DNA from: CAMLJR01 sp964631955 | GTDB lineage: Bacteria; Pseudomonadota; Gammaproteobacteria; Pseudomonadales; CAMLJR01 | Length of the DNA: 64,000 nt | Assembly (NCBI GenBank): GCA_964631955.1 | Contig: CAZWBA010000003.1 | Span: forward strand, 62,001-126,000 | Direction: 5' to 3' | In this document: positions 9,043-16,901 of the stretch, piece by piece | Layout: every line of letters starts with the position of its first letter | Numbering within the stretch: the stretch's first letter is position 1 | Position numbers and translations under genes: made by a program | Notes under the pieces: generated by a model | Seen by the model: the letters and a program-made list of their open reading frames with translations, nothing else | Told to the model about the DNA's origin: nothing | Database searches by the model: none

Positions 9043-10512
9043 ATGCAGGACGTCAAGGACCTCGCACTCATCATCGAATCGAAGATTCCGCTCATCGCAC
9101 TCGAAACCCACGACGAACCGACAGCGCTGCAATTGCTGACACGCGTGGCGATGCAGCACAAGCTGGGATATTTCTGCTGGTCGATCACGGAAGGCCTCAA
9201 CCGCCTCGGCTTTGGCGGCGATTTTGGCGATAGCGCAACCTCACCCACAGATGCGTTGAGGCAAATCAAAAAGCAGACTTCACCGGCACTGTTTGCCCTT
9301 TGCGATTTTCATCCATTTCTTGTCAATCAACCCGAGCATGTGCGCCTGCTCAAAGATATTGCGATGGCCCACGAACGTCTCGGCCATGTACTGGTATTAG
9401 TGAGCCATGAAATAGAACTGCCACCTGAATTGCGCCGCTATGGCGCGAAATTCAGTTTATCGCTGCCGAACGATACGCAGTTGCTCGCCATCGTGCGCGA
9501 AGAGGCGAACGCGTGGGCAAAACAAAATCCGGCGATGGTCGTGCAGTCCGACTCTGCCGCGCTCAAACACCTCGTGCGCAATCTGCGCGGACTCACCGAA
9601 GCCGATGCGCGCCGCCTGGCACGCGGTGCCATTCGCGACGACGGCGCGATCACGATGGCGGACATTCCCGCGATTAATCGCGCAAAATTCCAATTGCTCG
9701 ATATGAGCGGCGTACTGAGCTTCGAATACGACACCGCAAAATTTTCCGATATCGGCGGCCTTAAACGTTTGCAGGAATGGTTAAAGCTGCGCGAACACGC
9801 GGTGCACTCGCAACAGCGCGATCGCCCCAAGGGGGTTCTGTTACTCGGCGTGCAAGGCAGCGGAAAAAGCCTCGCCGCGAAAGCGATCGCGGGCATGTGG
9901 GGGCTGCCGCTGCTACGGCTCGATATGGCAACGCTCTACAACAAATTTATCGGCGAGACCGAAAAGAATCTGCGCAGCGCGCTCGATCAGGCTGAAATCA
10001 TGGCGCCATGTGTATTGTGGATCGATGAAATCGAAAAAGGCCTGGCCGGCGGCAGCAACGATGAAGGTACATCGCAGCGCGTTCTCGGAACATTGTTGAC
10101 ATGGATGGCAGAACGCAAGAGCCAGGTATTTATGGTGGCGACAGCGAATGATGTGCAGGGATTACCGCCCGAGCTATTGCGCAAAGGTCGCTTTGACGAA
10201 ACCTTTTTCGTCGATCTGCCGACAGCACCCGTACGCGAGGAAATTTTTGCGATTCATTTGCAGCAGCGCAATTTCGATCCGACACGTTTCGATTTAGCGA
10301 CACTCGCCGCACGCTCGGAAAAATTCTCTGGCGCGGAAATCGAACAGGCCATCGTTACCAGCATTTATACCTGCTCGGCACGACGCGAGCCGATGACCAC
10401 GGCACATATCGAACATGCAATCGTTAGCACCGTACCGCTCGCTACCATGCTCGCAGAAAAAATCGAATGGCTGCGCACATGGGCAAAAGAACGTACCGTA
10501 TCGGCTGATTAA
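9043..10512 (+). CDS. AAA-family ATPase, Ycf46-like
   Basis: A 489-residue cytoplasmic ATPase. The N-terminal half (1-220) matches the layout of the chloroplast/cyanobacterial Ycf46 group, opening DLALIIESKIPLIALET (5-21). The AAA module follows: Walker A GVQGSGKS (269-276), Walker B CVLWIDEIEK (323-332), sensor-1 ATAND (366-370) and arginine-finger region LRKGRFDE (379-386). SDIGGL (235-240) opens the AAA domain, as in the classic AAA clade. Members occur widely in gammaproteobacteria and cyanobacteria, and their substrate is poorly known; a link to CO2 use has been suggested in cyanobacteria. It stands alone, convergent with phaC. Confidence 0.85.
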   Translation: MQDVKDLALIIESKIPLIALETHDEPTALQLLTRVAMQHKLGYFCWSITEGLNRLGFGGDFGDSATSPTDALRQIKKQTSPALFALCDFHPFLVNQPEHVRLLKDIAMAHERLGHVLVLVSHEIELPPELRRYGAKFSLSLPNDTQLLAIVREEANAWAKQNPAMVVQSDSAALKHLVRNLRGLTEADARRLARGAIRDDGAITMADIPAINRAKFQLLDMSGVLSFEYDTAKFSDIGGLKRLQEWLKLREHAVHSQQRDRPKGVLLLGVQGSGKSLAAKAIAGMWGLPLLRLDMATLYNKFIGETEKNLRSALDQAEIMAPCVLWIDEIEKGLAGGSNDEGTSQRVLGTLLTWMAERKSQVFMVATANDVQGLPPELLRKGRFDETFFVDLPTAPVREEIFAIHLQQRNFDPTRFDLATLAARSEKFSGAEIEQAIVTSIYTCSARREPMTTAHIEHAIVSTVPLATMLAEKIEWLRTWAKERTVSAD

Positions 10513-10552
10513 TTTCAGCCTTGATATTGCGCAGTGTTTTAATACGGCTAGG

Positions 10553-12355
10553 CTAGGCAGCAGCCTGTTGCGGCTCGTCGCTCCACTCGCTTTCGTCGAG
10601 CCTGCGCATGACATAACGCCCCGGCGCAGGTTCAATAATCGATTGCCGATCGATCGCACGCGCAGGCAAACGCTCGCCGGCAAATTGCAGCTGCCACTCG
10701 GCCCAATCATTCCACCAACTGCCTTCGACCTTGAACGCCGAATCGAGCCACTCCTCTGCTAGCGCTGCATTGTGTGGATTGCGATAGTAATAATATTTAT
10801 TGCCGCTGGGTGGATTGATCACTCCCGCGATGTGGCCTGACCCGGCCAGCACAAAACGCACGCTACTCGCTTGCAATTGCGTCGCCGCATAACAGGATCG
10901 CCAATTCGCGATGTGATCTTTGTCGGCTGCGAGCACATAGGTTGGTGTGGAAATATCGCGCAAGGCGATATTGCGATCGTTCAACGTCAGCGGTTTCTGC
11001 TCCGCCAATTTATTATGCAGATGCAGTTCACGCATGATGAAGCGCTGCGTTGCTTCGGGCACGTTCGTGTTATCGCAATTCCAGTGCAATAAATCGAAAG
11101 CCGCGGGGCGCTCGCCTTTCAGATAATTGATGACGTAGTAATTCCAGAACAGATCGTTTTCCTTAAGCAGATTAAACCCGACCGACAGCAGGCGACCGTC
11201 GAAGAAGCCGGTTTTTGCCATATGCTTTTCGATAGCTTCGACATTGCGCTCATCCACCAGAATGCCGATGTCGCCCGGATCGCGAAAATCCATGCTTGCC
11301 GCGAGATAGGTTGCCGATGCAAAACGTTTTTCATTGTGCGAATCGCAATACGCCAATGTACATGCGAGCAACATTCCGCCCAGACAATACCCGATGGCGG
11401 AAACCTGCTTCTCCCCGGTGATGCGCTCGATAATATTGCTCGCCGCCAGCGGCCCGAGTCGCATGTAATCGTCGAATGTGGTCGAACGCATTTCGCTATC
11501 GGGATTCACCCACGAAATCATGAACACGGTGTAGCCCTGATCGATCAGCCACTTGACGTAGCTGTTATTTTCGGAAAGATCGAGAACGTAATATTTATTC
11601 ACCCATGACGGCACCAGCAGAATCGGCGTGCGATGGACCTGCGGCGTCGCGGACTCATACTGAATCAGCTGCATGAGCGAGTTTTCTGCGACAACGGCAC
11701 CGCGCGATGTCGCAATATTTTTACCGGGTTCGAACGCATCGGGCTCGCTCATGCAGACATTGAGAATGTCTGCACTCTTCTTCTTGTCTTCCACCATCAT
11801 GCGCAGACCTTGCAGTAAATTTTCGCCTTTCGTCTCCAGCGTCTTGCGCAACACTTCGGGATTCGTCAAGGCAAAATTGGTCGGCGCCATCGCGTTCACG
11901 GTCTGCCGCACGTAATATTGCAGGCGCTCGCGGCTGCGCTCATCGACACCGTCGAGATTGCGCACACAATCGAGAATATTTTCGGAGGCGAGCAAATAAC
12001 TCTGCTTGATGAAATCGAATAAGGGGTTCTCTTCCCACGCACCATCGATAAAACGACGATCACCGACCCTGGGCCGGATCGCAGGCTCGACTTTTTCGCC
12101 GATGAGTCTCAATAAAAGATTATTGCTGAGCTTTAGTTGACTCTGCCAATAATTGATTTGCTGCTCGATGATACGCGATGGGTTTTGCGTTACGCCGTTA
12201 TATAAATTGCGGCAACATTCGACGCCCGCATCGATCGCTGCCTTTTGCGAATTCGAACCACTTTCGAGCTGATTCAGCGATTCGTCCGCTACACTTTTTT
12301 GAAATTCGCAAATTCGATCGACAATCGATGCGTACTGCGAAAACCAATCGAGCAC
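10553..12355 (-). CDS. phaC: Class I poly(3-hydroxyalkanoate) synthase
   Basis: A 600-residue PHA synthase that polymerises (R)-3-hydroxyacyl-CoA on the surface of storage granules. The alpha/beta-hydrolase core has the lipase-like box GYCLGG with nucleophile C324, the acid in AADKDHI (D480) and the histidine in GSGHIAGV (H508). Length and the long N-terminal part fit class I enzymes, which need no PhaE or PhaR subunit. An upstream ATG at 12412 would add 19 residues, but GGAGGAG at 12367-12361 lies 5 bases before a GTG at 12355, giving the start LDWFSQYAS after the initiator; this GTG is chosen. The phasin gene lies 140 bases upstream on the same strand. No phaA or phaB is in the window. Confidence 0.93.
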   Translation of the reverse strand: MLDWFSQYASIVDRICEFQKSVADESLNQLESGSNSQKAAIDAGVECCRNLYNGVTQNPSRIIEQQINYWQSQLKLSNNLLLRLIGEKVEPAIRPRVGDRRFIDGAWEENPLFDFIKQSYLLASENILDCVRNLDGVDERSRERLQYYVRQTVNAMAPTNFALTNPEVLRKTLETKGENLLQGLRMMVEDKKKSADILNVCMSEPDAFEPGKNIATSRGAVVAENSLMQLIQYESATPQVHRTPILLVPSWVNKYYVLDLSENNSYVKWLIDQGYTVFMISWVNPDSEMRSTTFDDYMRLGPLAASNIIERITGEKQVSAIGYCLGGMLLACTLAYCDSHNEKRFASATYLAASMDFRDPGDIGILVDERNVEAIEKHMAKTGFFDGRLLSVGFNLLKENDLFWNYYVINYLKGERPAAFDLLHWNCDNTNVPEATQRFIMRELHLHNKLAEQKPLTLNDRNIALRDISTPTYVLAADKDHIANWRSCYAATQLQASSVRFVLAGSGHIAGVINPPSGNKYYYYRNPHNAALAEEWLDSAFKVEGSWWNDWAEWQLQFAGERLPARAIDRQSIIEPAPGRYVMRRLDESEWSDEPQQAAA

Positions 12356-12494
12356 GATGGCTCCTCCGGGCTTTATATTGTTACAGCGACATGAGCCGAT
12401 GCGTGCAGACAAATTCTCGGCAATTCATTTTCCCTGGCTAACAGCAGCAGCGAAGCTCATCGGGCGGAGACGCGCAAAGAGTCCCCGCCCGTTA

Positions 12495-12878
12495 TCAGGC
12501 CGCCGCCCTGGCCATTTTCTTTTTGATCGCAACTTCATCTTTCATGGAAAATATCTCGGTCACTTTAGCTTTGACATCAGCGCCCACTCCCATCAGGCTC
12601 TTGCTGTCATCGAGCATTTTTTTGGCGACTTCGCCGCTCATCGAGATGCTATCCGCGGTGAATTTTCGCAGGGAGTCGAGATCCCTGATTGAAGTGACTG
12701 CCCGCATTTGTCTGATGCCGAGATCGCTGTAATAACCCGCAGATGCGAGATTCATTTTCGACACCTCTTCCATCTTGTCGATCGTCATCCTGTTGAGATC
12801 ACCGATAGTTGACAGCAGAACACCGACCCTGCCTTTCAGCATGCCTGCTTTTTCCTTGATGCTTTCGATAACGGCCAT
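12495..12878 (-). CDS. Phasin-like polyhydroxyalkanoate granule protein
   Basis: A 127-residue, strongly helical protein without a signal peptide, rich in Lys, Met and Ala and ending in a basic Ala-rich tail (KKKMARAAA). The amphipathic run over about 5-115 (IESIKEKAGM, DKMEEVSKMN, SGEVAKKMLDDSKSL) is what phasins use to coat PHA granules, and its place just upstream of phaC supports this. GAGGAG 7 bases before the ATG at 12878 fixes the start; a longer open frame to 13004 lacks such a site. Phasins diverge quickly, so the call depends partly on context. Confidence 0.7.
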   Translation of the reverse strand: MAVIESIKEKAGMLKGRVGVLLSTIGDLNRMTIDKMEEVSKMNLASAGYYSDLGIRQMRAVTSIRDLDSLRKFTADSISMSGEVAKKMLDDSKSLMGVGADVKAKVTEIFSMKDEVAIKKKMARAAA

Positions 12879-13170
12879 GGCATTTCTCCTCGCTAACATA
12901 GCCCTCGCGGGCAGACTGGAATCGTACCGAAGACGTTCACTTCGATTCAGTCGCAACATTTTTGCTGCGTCTTCGAGCGCGTCTCGCTTAACAAAGGTGA
13001 GCAAAATGTGTTCCGTCTTCGCAGCATTAACTGCGACACATTTTTAGCATTGCCGGGAAAAACTGATTTCAGCAAATAGGCCGGATTGAATCGCACTATT
13101 TTTATGTATGTTTATTAGATATTTCTCAACTGACTTTGAAAAAAGCGCCGAAAAATCATTTCCGAAAAAT

Positions 13171-13203
13171 ATTGAAATTCGATAGGGGATATTGAAATTC
13201 AAT
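13171..13203. promoter_or_regulatory. Pair of ATTGAAATTCRAT palindromic sites, 20 bp apart
   Basis: ATTGAAATTCGAT at 13171-13183 and ATTGAAATTCAAT at 13191-13203. The second is a perfect 13-bp palindrome and the first differs at one base. Their centres are 20 bp apart, about two turns of the helix, the spacing expected for two dimers on one face of DNA. They lie roughly 300 bases upstream of the phasin start. The binding protein, if any, is unknown. Confidence 0.3.
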
Positions 13204-13310
13204 CGTGGAGCGATGGGTCCACTTCGGCTTCGTTATTTTTGATCGCGCATTCATCAGCACCAGCGAAGTGCAAAGCGGATCGAAATGAAGCGAATGTTAC
13301 AGAAAAGACA

Positions 13311-13331
13311 AAGCCGGGCAGAACCCGGCTT
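13311..13331. terminator. Hairpin terminator, probably of the YdcH-like transcript
   Basis: AAGCCGGG (13311-13318), five-base loop, CCCGGCTT (13324-13331): an 8-bp perfect stem. On the minus strand the stem is followed by TTGTCTTTTCT, a fair U-rich tail, and the nearest minus-strand gene upstream in transcription is the YdcH-like gene. Confidence 0.5.
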
Positions 13332-13506
13332 CGTTTCGTAACTTGACGTCCACTGTCACGCCAAGCTCCCTGCCAGCGACTAATTGCGTCCGTGACAATG
13401 CGTATTTTCCACATTGGCAGCAACCGGGCCAGCAGACGACACCTTTAGGCTCTGTGAGAGATATCCCACACGACTGAGCAATAGGCGAAAACCAACCCGG
13501 ATGCGA

Positions 13507-13713
13507 TCAGGCGTCCAGATCGGGGATCAACAGGGTGCGCACGCGCTCGATGGTGTCCTTGACGCGCAGTTTGTCTTTCTTCAGCCGGCGCAGATGCAGC
13601 TGATCCTGATAGGGAAAGGCTTCCAGACGCTCAATCTCCTCACTGAGTTCTCGATGGCGCCCCTGCAGGTGCAGGAGCTGAGCAGCCAAATCGGTATCCG
13701 CGGGTTCAGTCAT
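13507..13713 (-). CDS. YdcH/DUF465 family small coiled-coil protein
   Basis: A 68-residue protein with the DUF465 pattern: HRELSEEIERLEA, then a run of leucines and lysines ending LKKDKLRVKDTIERV. It should form a short helical hairpin or coiled coil. The family is widespread in proteobacteria and has no settled function. It follows the cyclase-PilZ gene on the same strand by 34 bases and may share its message; the hairpin at 13311-13331 would end that transcript. Confidence 0.82.
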   Translation of the reverse strand: MTEPADTDLAAQLLHLQGRHRELSEEIERLEAFPYQDQLHLRRLKKDKLRVKDTIERVRTLLIPDLDA

Positions 13714-13747
13714 GGGAAATATATCTGCGCGTTATTTGAGGGATAAC

Positions 13748-14836
13748 TTAATTTGCGCCTACTTGATTGTCGACAAACTGTTTGATCGTCTGGCGCCCGA
13801 TCAGATCGATATCGGTGAATTCCATACTGCAGCGGTAACCCTGCTGTTCCGGATCCGCGGTTACGATGCGGGCGTAAATATCGCTCGTGCGATTACCCAG
13901 CAATTGCAGCGACAGGGACATCATGATTTCACCCGTGGTTTCCAGCGGAACGGGACTTATCATACGCAGGCCGTGATATCCCATGTCGACCACCTGGCCG
14001 CAGTGCATTGCACCCAGCGTACTGCTGCCTTTTACACGCTGAAAATAGCACGGCATCTGCACGAGCACGCGCGGGCTTTTACGGATATCCCGCCGCGGCA
14101 CCGTGAGCGCCCGCGGACGCGTGGTGCCAAGCAACTCATAGAGCGTGACCGGGGAACGGCGGCCGCGCACGCGCAATGTATTCAATTCGCCCACCAGAAT
14201 GAAATCGTGCACGAAACGATAGGTGTTATCACTCAAGAGCACCTGGCCGCGCAAACTCTGTTTCGCGATACGCGCGGCGGTTTCGATACCCGCTCCCAGG
14301 GCAGCCCATTCGCGGCGCAAGGTTGCTCCTACGGCGCCGGTAACCAATTCGCTGCTGTGAATACCCATGCCCAGATACAGGGGCGGCAGGCGCAGGATCT
14401 CATTTTGCTGATTGCAGCGTGACATCGCCTGCTGCATTTCAGCTGCGCACGCGAGTGCTCGCGTCGCGTGATCGGTCTGTGGTGTATTGCTGCCGAATAA
14501 AATCGTCAGCACGCTGCTGCCGACGCTCTCGATCACGCCGCCATGTCGCGCGACGACTTCGTTCATCTGCGCAAGGAAGCGATTGAATAAATTAACCACC
14601 GAGGTGGGTTCGTGCTGTGCCGCAAACGCATCGAACCCGCGCAGCTCCGCCACCAGCGCTGTAAGCACACGACGCTCTGCGGGATGCTTGTGACTGGCGG
14701 GTTCTCCGAGCAGACGGCCGATTCGCTGGCGCAGCTGTTCCTCGACTTGCGGCAACGACGCCTCCGGAAGCATCGCCTGCACCTCGCCGAGAATTCGTTC
14801 GATCAGCTCGGCCTCACCCTTTGTCATGCCCGCCAT
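13748..14836 (-). CDS. Degenerate class III cyclase domain fused to PilZ domain
   Basis: A 362-residue cytoplasmic protein. Residues 54-195 resemble a class III adenylate/guanylate cyclase homology domain, but metal-binding positions are lost: the first aspartate reads E64 in LVAELRGF, and the usual G-D before the second strand reads GS (S107) in VGSSVLTILFG. The conserved IGDxVNxAAR segment reads LGAGIETAAR (180-189), so the base and metal contacts are changed too. Catalysis is unlikely. Residues 250-355 form a PilZ domain: RKSPR (252-256) gives the arginines for c-di-GMP, and DMGYHG (284-289) stands for (D/N)xSxxG with Gly for Ser. A c-di-GMP effector with a former cyclase as sensor or dimer module is the best reading. 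Confidence 0.78.
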   Translation of the reverse strand: MAGMTKGEAELIERILGEVQAMLPEASLPQVEEQLRQRIGRLLGEPASHKHPAERRVLTALVAELRGFDAFAAQHEPTSVVNLFNRFLAQMNEVVARHGGVIESVGSSVLTILFGSNTPQTDHATRALACAAEMQQAMSRCNQQNEILRLPPLYLGMGIHSSELVTGAVGATLRREWAALGAGIETAARIAKQSLRGQVLLSDNTYRFVHDFILVGELNTLRVRGRRSPVTLYELLGTTRPRALTVPRRDIRKSPRVLVQMPCYFQRVKGSSTLGAMHCGQVVDMGYHGLRMISPVPLETTGEIMMSLSLQLLGNRTSDIYARIVTADPEQQGYRCSMEFTDIDLIGRQTIKQFVDNQVGAN

Positions 14837-14932
14837 ATATAAAAGCCTTCATGCGCCGTGATCGTTATGTTTCCATATTTTTTAAACCGCGTGAGCATAC
14901 TACGCACGCGCCATCCGGAGACAGCGACTTTA

Positions 14933-15622
14933 TTAATGCAGGCAGCATTCCCTGAAAGCCCGCCCCGACCCGCAGGGGCACGCCGAGCCTGCGGAAACCG
15001 GCTGCATTTCCGCAAAAAGCTGCTCCACACTCCAGCGCGAGCGCCCTTCCCTGCAACGCGTATGAATCGCGCGATAATCTTCGAGCAATTGCTGAAAACG
15101 AATGAATTCGGCCAGCATGAATTCGCCTTCGTCGTCCCAGTCGGCCATTTCTCCGGAAACGATCGCGATGGCGCAATCGAGAGTTTCATCGACCTGCACG
15201 AACAACTCATCCTCATCGAGCTCATCCAGCGCCGCACCCCACACATCTTCCAGATATTGATGCCCCAGTAAAAAACCGTCGCACCAGTCGGATAACGCCA
15301 CTACCCCTTCGCGAATATTGCCATTGCCGTCGAGCTGAAAGCGATTTCGTTGCACATCGACGGAGATCGAACCAAACAACTCGACCAATAACTCATAAAA
15401 ACGCTTCGCATCGGTTGCGGACTCGAATTGAGGATCGTCGTTAAGCCATACCAGCTCGAACCACTCAGCAGGTTTGATCGGCTCGGGGGAACAGGCCATC
15501 GCATAAAGAAGGCCCTGTATCTGGGAATAATTCAACACTGCATCGCGCGTATTCAACTGATCGAGAAAGCGAAGCAGCGTTTCTTCGCGCTGTTTTTCAA
15601 AAGGCTGCATTTCGGCGCTCAT
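14933..15622 (-). CDS. UPF0149 (YecA/YgfB-like) protein with C-terminal SEC-C zinc motif
   Basis: A 229-residue acidic protein. The N-terminal 190 residues follow the UPF0149 helical fold (QIQGLLYAMACSP, then LSDWCDGFLLGH and a long acidic helix). The last 16 residues form a SEC-C zinc-binding tail, CPCGSGRAFRECCLH, like the one that lets SecA contact SecB and the ribosome. The combination is known as YecA-like in gammaproteobacteria; a role as an adaptor or chaperone is suspected but not proven. The open frame extends to 15952, but the family begins near the ATG at 15622, and the extension overlaps the divergent DUF1289 gene. Confidence 0.85.
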   Translation of the reverse strand: MSAEMQPFEKQREETLLRFLDQLNTRDAVLNYSQIQGLLYAMACSPEPIKPAEWFELVWLNDDPQFESATDAKRFYELLVELFGSISVDVQRNRFQLDGNGNIREGVVALSDWCDGFLLGHQYLEDVWGAALDELDEDELFVQVDETLDCAIAIVSGEMADWDDEGEFMLAEFIRFQQLLEDYRAIHTRCREGRSRWSVEQLFAEMQPVSAGSACPCGSGRAFRECCLH

Positions 15623-15740
15623 GACAGAAAACCTGCCGCATACTACCGCGACATCGGTGTAAATTCCATGTTGAAGGGCTCCATGCCGGCTCTCGCAATT
15701 TGGACTATTCTGCAAGGGTGTCATCGCCCCGGAAGCGCCA

Positions 15741-15941
15741 ATGTTCAAAAAGCAATCCACCATTGAATCGCCCTGCATCCGCAACTGCTGTCTCGACCGC
15801 GACGATTTCTGTATGGGCTGCGGCAGACATATCGAAGATATTTTGCGCTGGCAGCAGGCGAGCCATGAAGAGCGCTGCAATATTTTGGAGCGCGCCGCCA
15901 ATCGACGCCTGAAATTACGATCCGCGATAGACGAGCGTTGA
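15741..15941 (+). CDS. DUF1289 family Cys-rich small protein
   Basis: A 66-residue protein with the DUF1289 signature SPCIRNCCLDRDDFCMGCGRHIEDI: cysteines at about 12, 16, 17, 24 and 27, then the conserved tryptophan in ILRW. The cysteines probably bind zinc or an iron-sulfur cluster; the family has no proven role and is often encoded near metabolic genes. It is divergent from the UPF0149 gene with about 120 bases between the starts. Its transcript could run on to the terminator at 16229-16273. Confidence 0.85.
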   Translation: MFKKQSTIESPCIRNCCLDRDDFCMGCGRHIEDILRWQQASHEERCNILERAANRRLKLRSAIDER

Positions 15942-16041
15942 AGCAAATTCAAAAATCATCTTAATCACGTCACGAAATATGTGAACAAGTTCCGGATGCA
16001 TGGTTGCCGCGAATTCTCCATGCCGGTAACGTACGCTCATG

Positions 16042-16074
16042 GTTTGCGCAAACAGAACGGATGTTTACGCAAAA
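16042..16074. promoter_or_regulatory. Two GTTTRCGCAAAM sites, 21 bp apart
   Basis: GTTTGCGCAAAC (16042-16053) is a perfect 12-bp palindrome; GTTTACGCAAAA (16063-16074) is a near copy. The 21-bp phase equals two helical turns, as for adjacent dimers of a repressor or activator. They sit just before the region with the possible small RNA. The regulator is unknown. Confidence 0.35.
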
Positions 16075-16105
16075 TGTTTTTACCTCGACGGTCCGGCCTT
16101 GCGAC

Positions 16106-16273
16106 AATCAACTTCCGAGAATCAATCTCCGATAGTTGATCTTCGATGAGTCGAATCCCGTCAAATGGCAAACGGAGATTGCTGCTCTTCCCGCATCTCC
16201 TTCACGTATTTTAACGCTTCTCGGGCAACCCCTCGTCCATCACCCACCCTGTGCGGACGAGGGGTCTTTTTAT
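16106..16273 (+). ncRNA. Possible small regulatory RNA with Rho-independent terminator
   Basis: Three 13-base imperfect repeats (16106-16118, 16120-16132, 16134-16146; cores CTTCCGA, TCTCCGA, TCTTCGA) are followed by pairing options: ATCAACT (16107-16113) with AGTTGAT (16134-16140), or CAATCTCC (16123-16130) with GGAGATTG (16174-16181). The region ends in the 10-bp terminator at 16229-16273. Several GGA triplets would suit CsrA/RsmA binding, but that is inference. The 5' end is not defined and no clear promoter was seen, so coordinates are approximate. It could instead be the 3' end of the DUF1289 message. Confidence 0.3.
16229..16273 (+). terminator. Strong Rho-independent terminator
   Basis: CCCCTCGTCC (16229-16238), a 16-base loop, GGACGAGGGG (16255-16264), then TCTTTTTAT. 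The 10-bp perfect GC-rich stem followed directly by a U-tract on the plus strand is textbook. On the minus strand there is no U-tract, so it does not serve the LEA-2 gene to its right. Confidence 0.85.
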
Positions 16274-16395
16274 CCCCTTCATCCAGATCCAGCTTCTTGT
16301 TTATCGGATAATTTATCTAAATTCCGATTCGATTATTTTTACAATTATTTTCGTTCCCCGACTTCTTCACAGCCTTCACAATTTTTCTAATGCAT

Positions 16396-16845
16396 TTACT
16401 GCAACGCAAAGGCATCGATTTTTTTAACACTGATCGGCAGAGAGAACAAACCGCTCGGCTCGAGCGTGGCATTCAGTTCGTATCCGATTTTATTTTTGGG
16501 TCTGGTTATCAGATCGCGAATCAATCCGAAACCACTCATCAGGCTCACCGTTGCCGGCACCGTGTATTTCTGCGTGCCGCCCGCAGCAATTTCAAGCGGC
16601 TCCCGGCTGCTGCCATTGATCAAATCTCGTCCCTCGATACGGACACGATAATTGATCGCATTGAATTTCAATGCCGTGTCGTTGGGATTCGCAATCATCA
16701 AATCGACAAGCACTGTCTGATACATGCCGTCGCCAGGCCCCATGCGCAAACCCGCCACCGATACCTCCGGCGGATTCAACTTTCCGCTCAAAACCGCACA
16801 GCCGCCAAGCGCAGCGAACACGGCAATCGTTGCGAATAATTTCAT
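16396..16845 (-). CDS. LEA type 2 family lipoprotein
   Basis: A 149-residue predicted lipoprotein: short signal MKLFATIAVFAALGGC with lipobox LGGC, the cysteine at position 16. The mature part fits the LEA-2/WHy fold, with VSVAGLRMG, then VDLMIANPNDTALKFNAINYRVRI. It should sit in the periplasm attached to a membrane; the family is linked to stress and desiccation tolerance in other organisms, and its role here is unknown. A GTG at 16905 overlaps the OmpA stop as GTGA and would suggest coupling, but it gives a 36-residue signal, so the ATG at 16845 is preferred. It is the second gene after the OmpA lipoprotein. Confidence 0.75.
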   Translation of the reverse strand: MKLFATIAVFAALGGCAVLSGKLNPPEVSVAGLRMGPGDGMYQTVLVDLMIANPNDTALKFNAINYRVRIEGRDLINGSSREPLEIAAGGTQKYTVPATVSLMSGFGLIRDLITRPKNKIGYELNATLEPSGLFSLPISVKKIDAFALQ

Positions 16846-16901
16846 GAAAAAGATATTTAAAGATCGAAATTGCTGAAATAAATACTTCACCGGCATCTTC
16901 T

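Larger units (their letters stand above)
12879..13506. other. Gene-free stretch with paired palindromes and a terminator
   Basis: No convincing gene lies in these 628 bases. The part next to the phasin should hold its promoter. The middle is AT-rich and carries two ATTGAAATTC sites 20 bases apart (listed separately). A symmetric hairpin at 13311-13331 is a likely terminator. A 74-codon minus-strand frame at 13199-13423 runs through the hairpin and has no family features. Confidence 0.5.
15942..16395. other. Gene-free stretch holding operator-like repeats and a possible small RNA
   Basis: These 454 bases have no convincing gene. They contain two GTTT(G/A)CGCAAA sites 21 bases apart, three imperfect 13-base repeats, and a strong plus-strand terminator. 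An 84-codon frame at 16136-16390 is rejected because the terminator hairpin lies inside it and its composition is not protein-like. No plus-strand gene follows, so a stand-alone RNA or a long 3' end of the DUF1289 message is most likely. Confidence 0.5.

Noticed and set aside
13712..14422. A 236-codon plus-strand frame
   Set aside because: It is antisense to the cyclase-PilZ gene and has no ribosome site or domain.
16136..16390. An 84-codon plus-strand frame
   Set aside because: A strong terminator hairpin lies within it, its start lacks a ribosome site and its composition is not protein-like.
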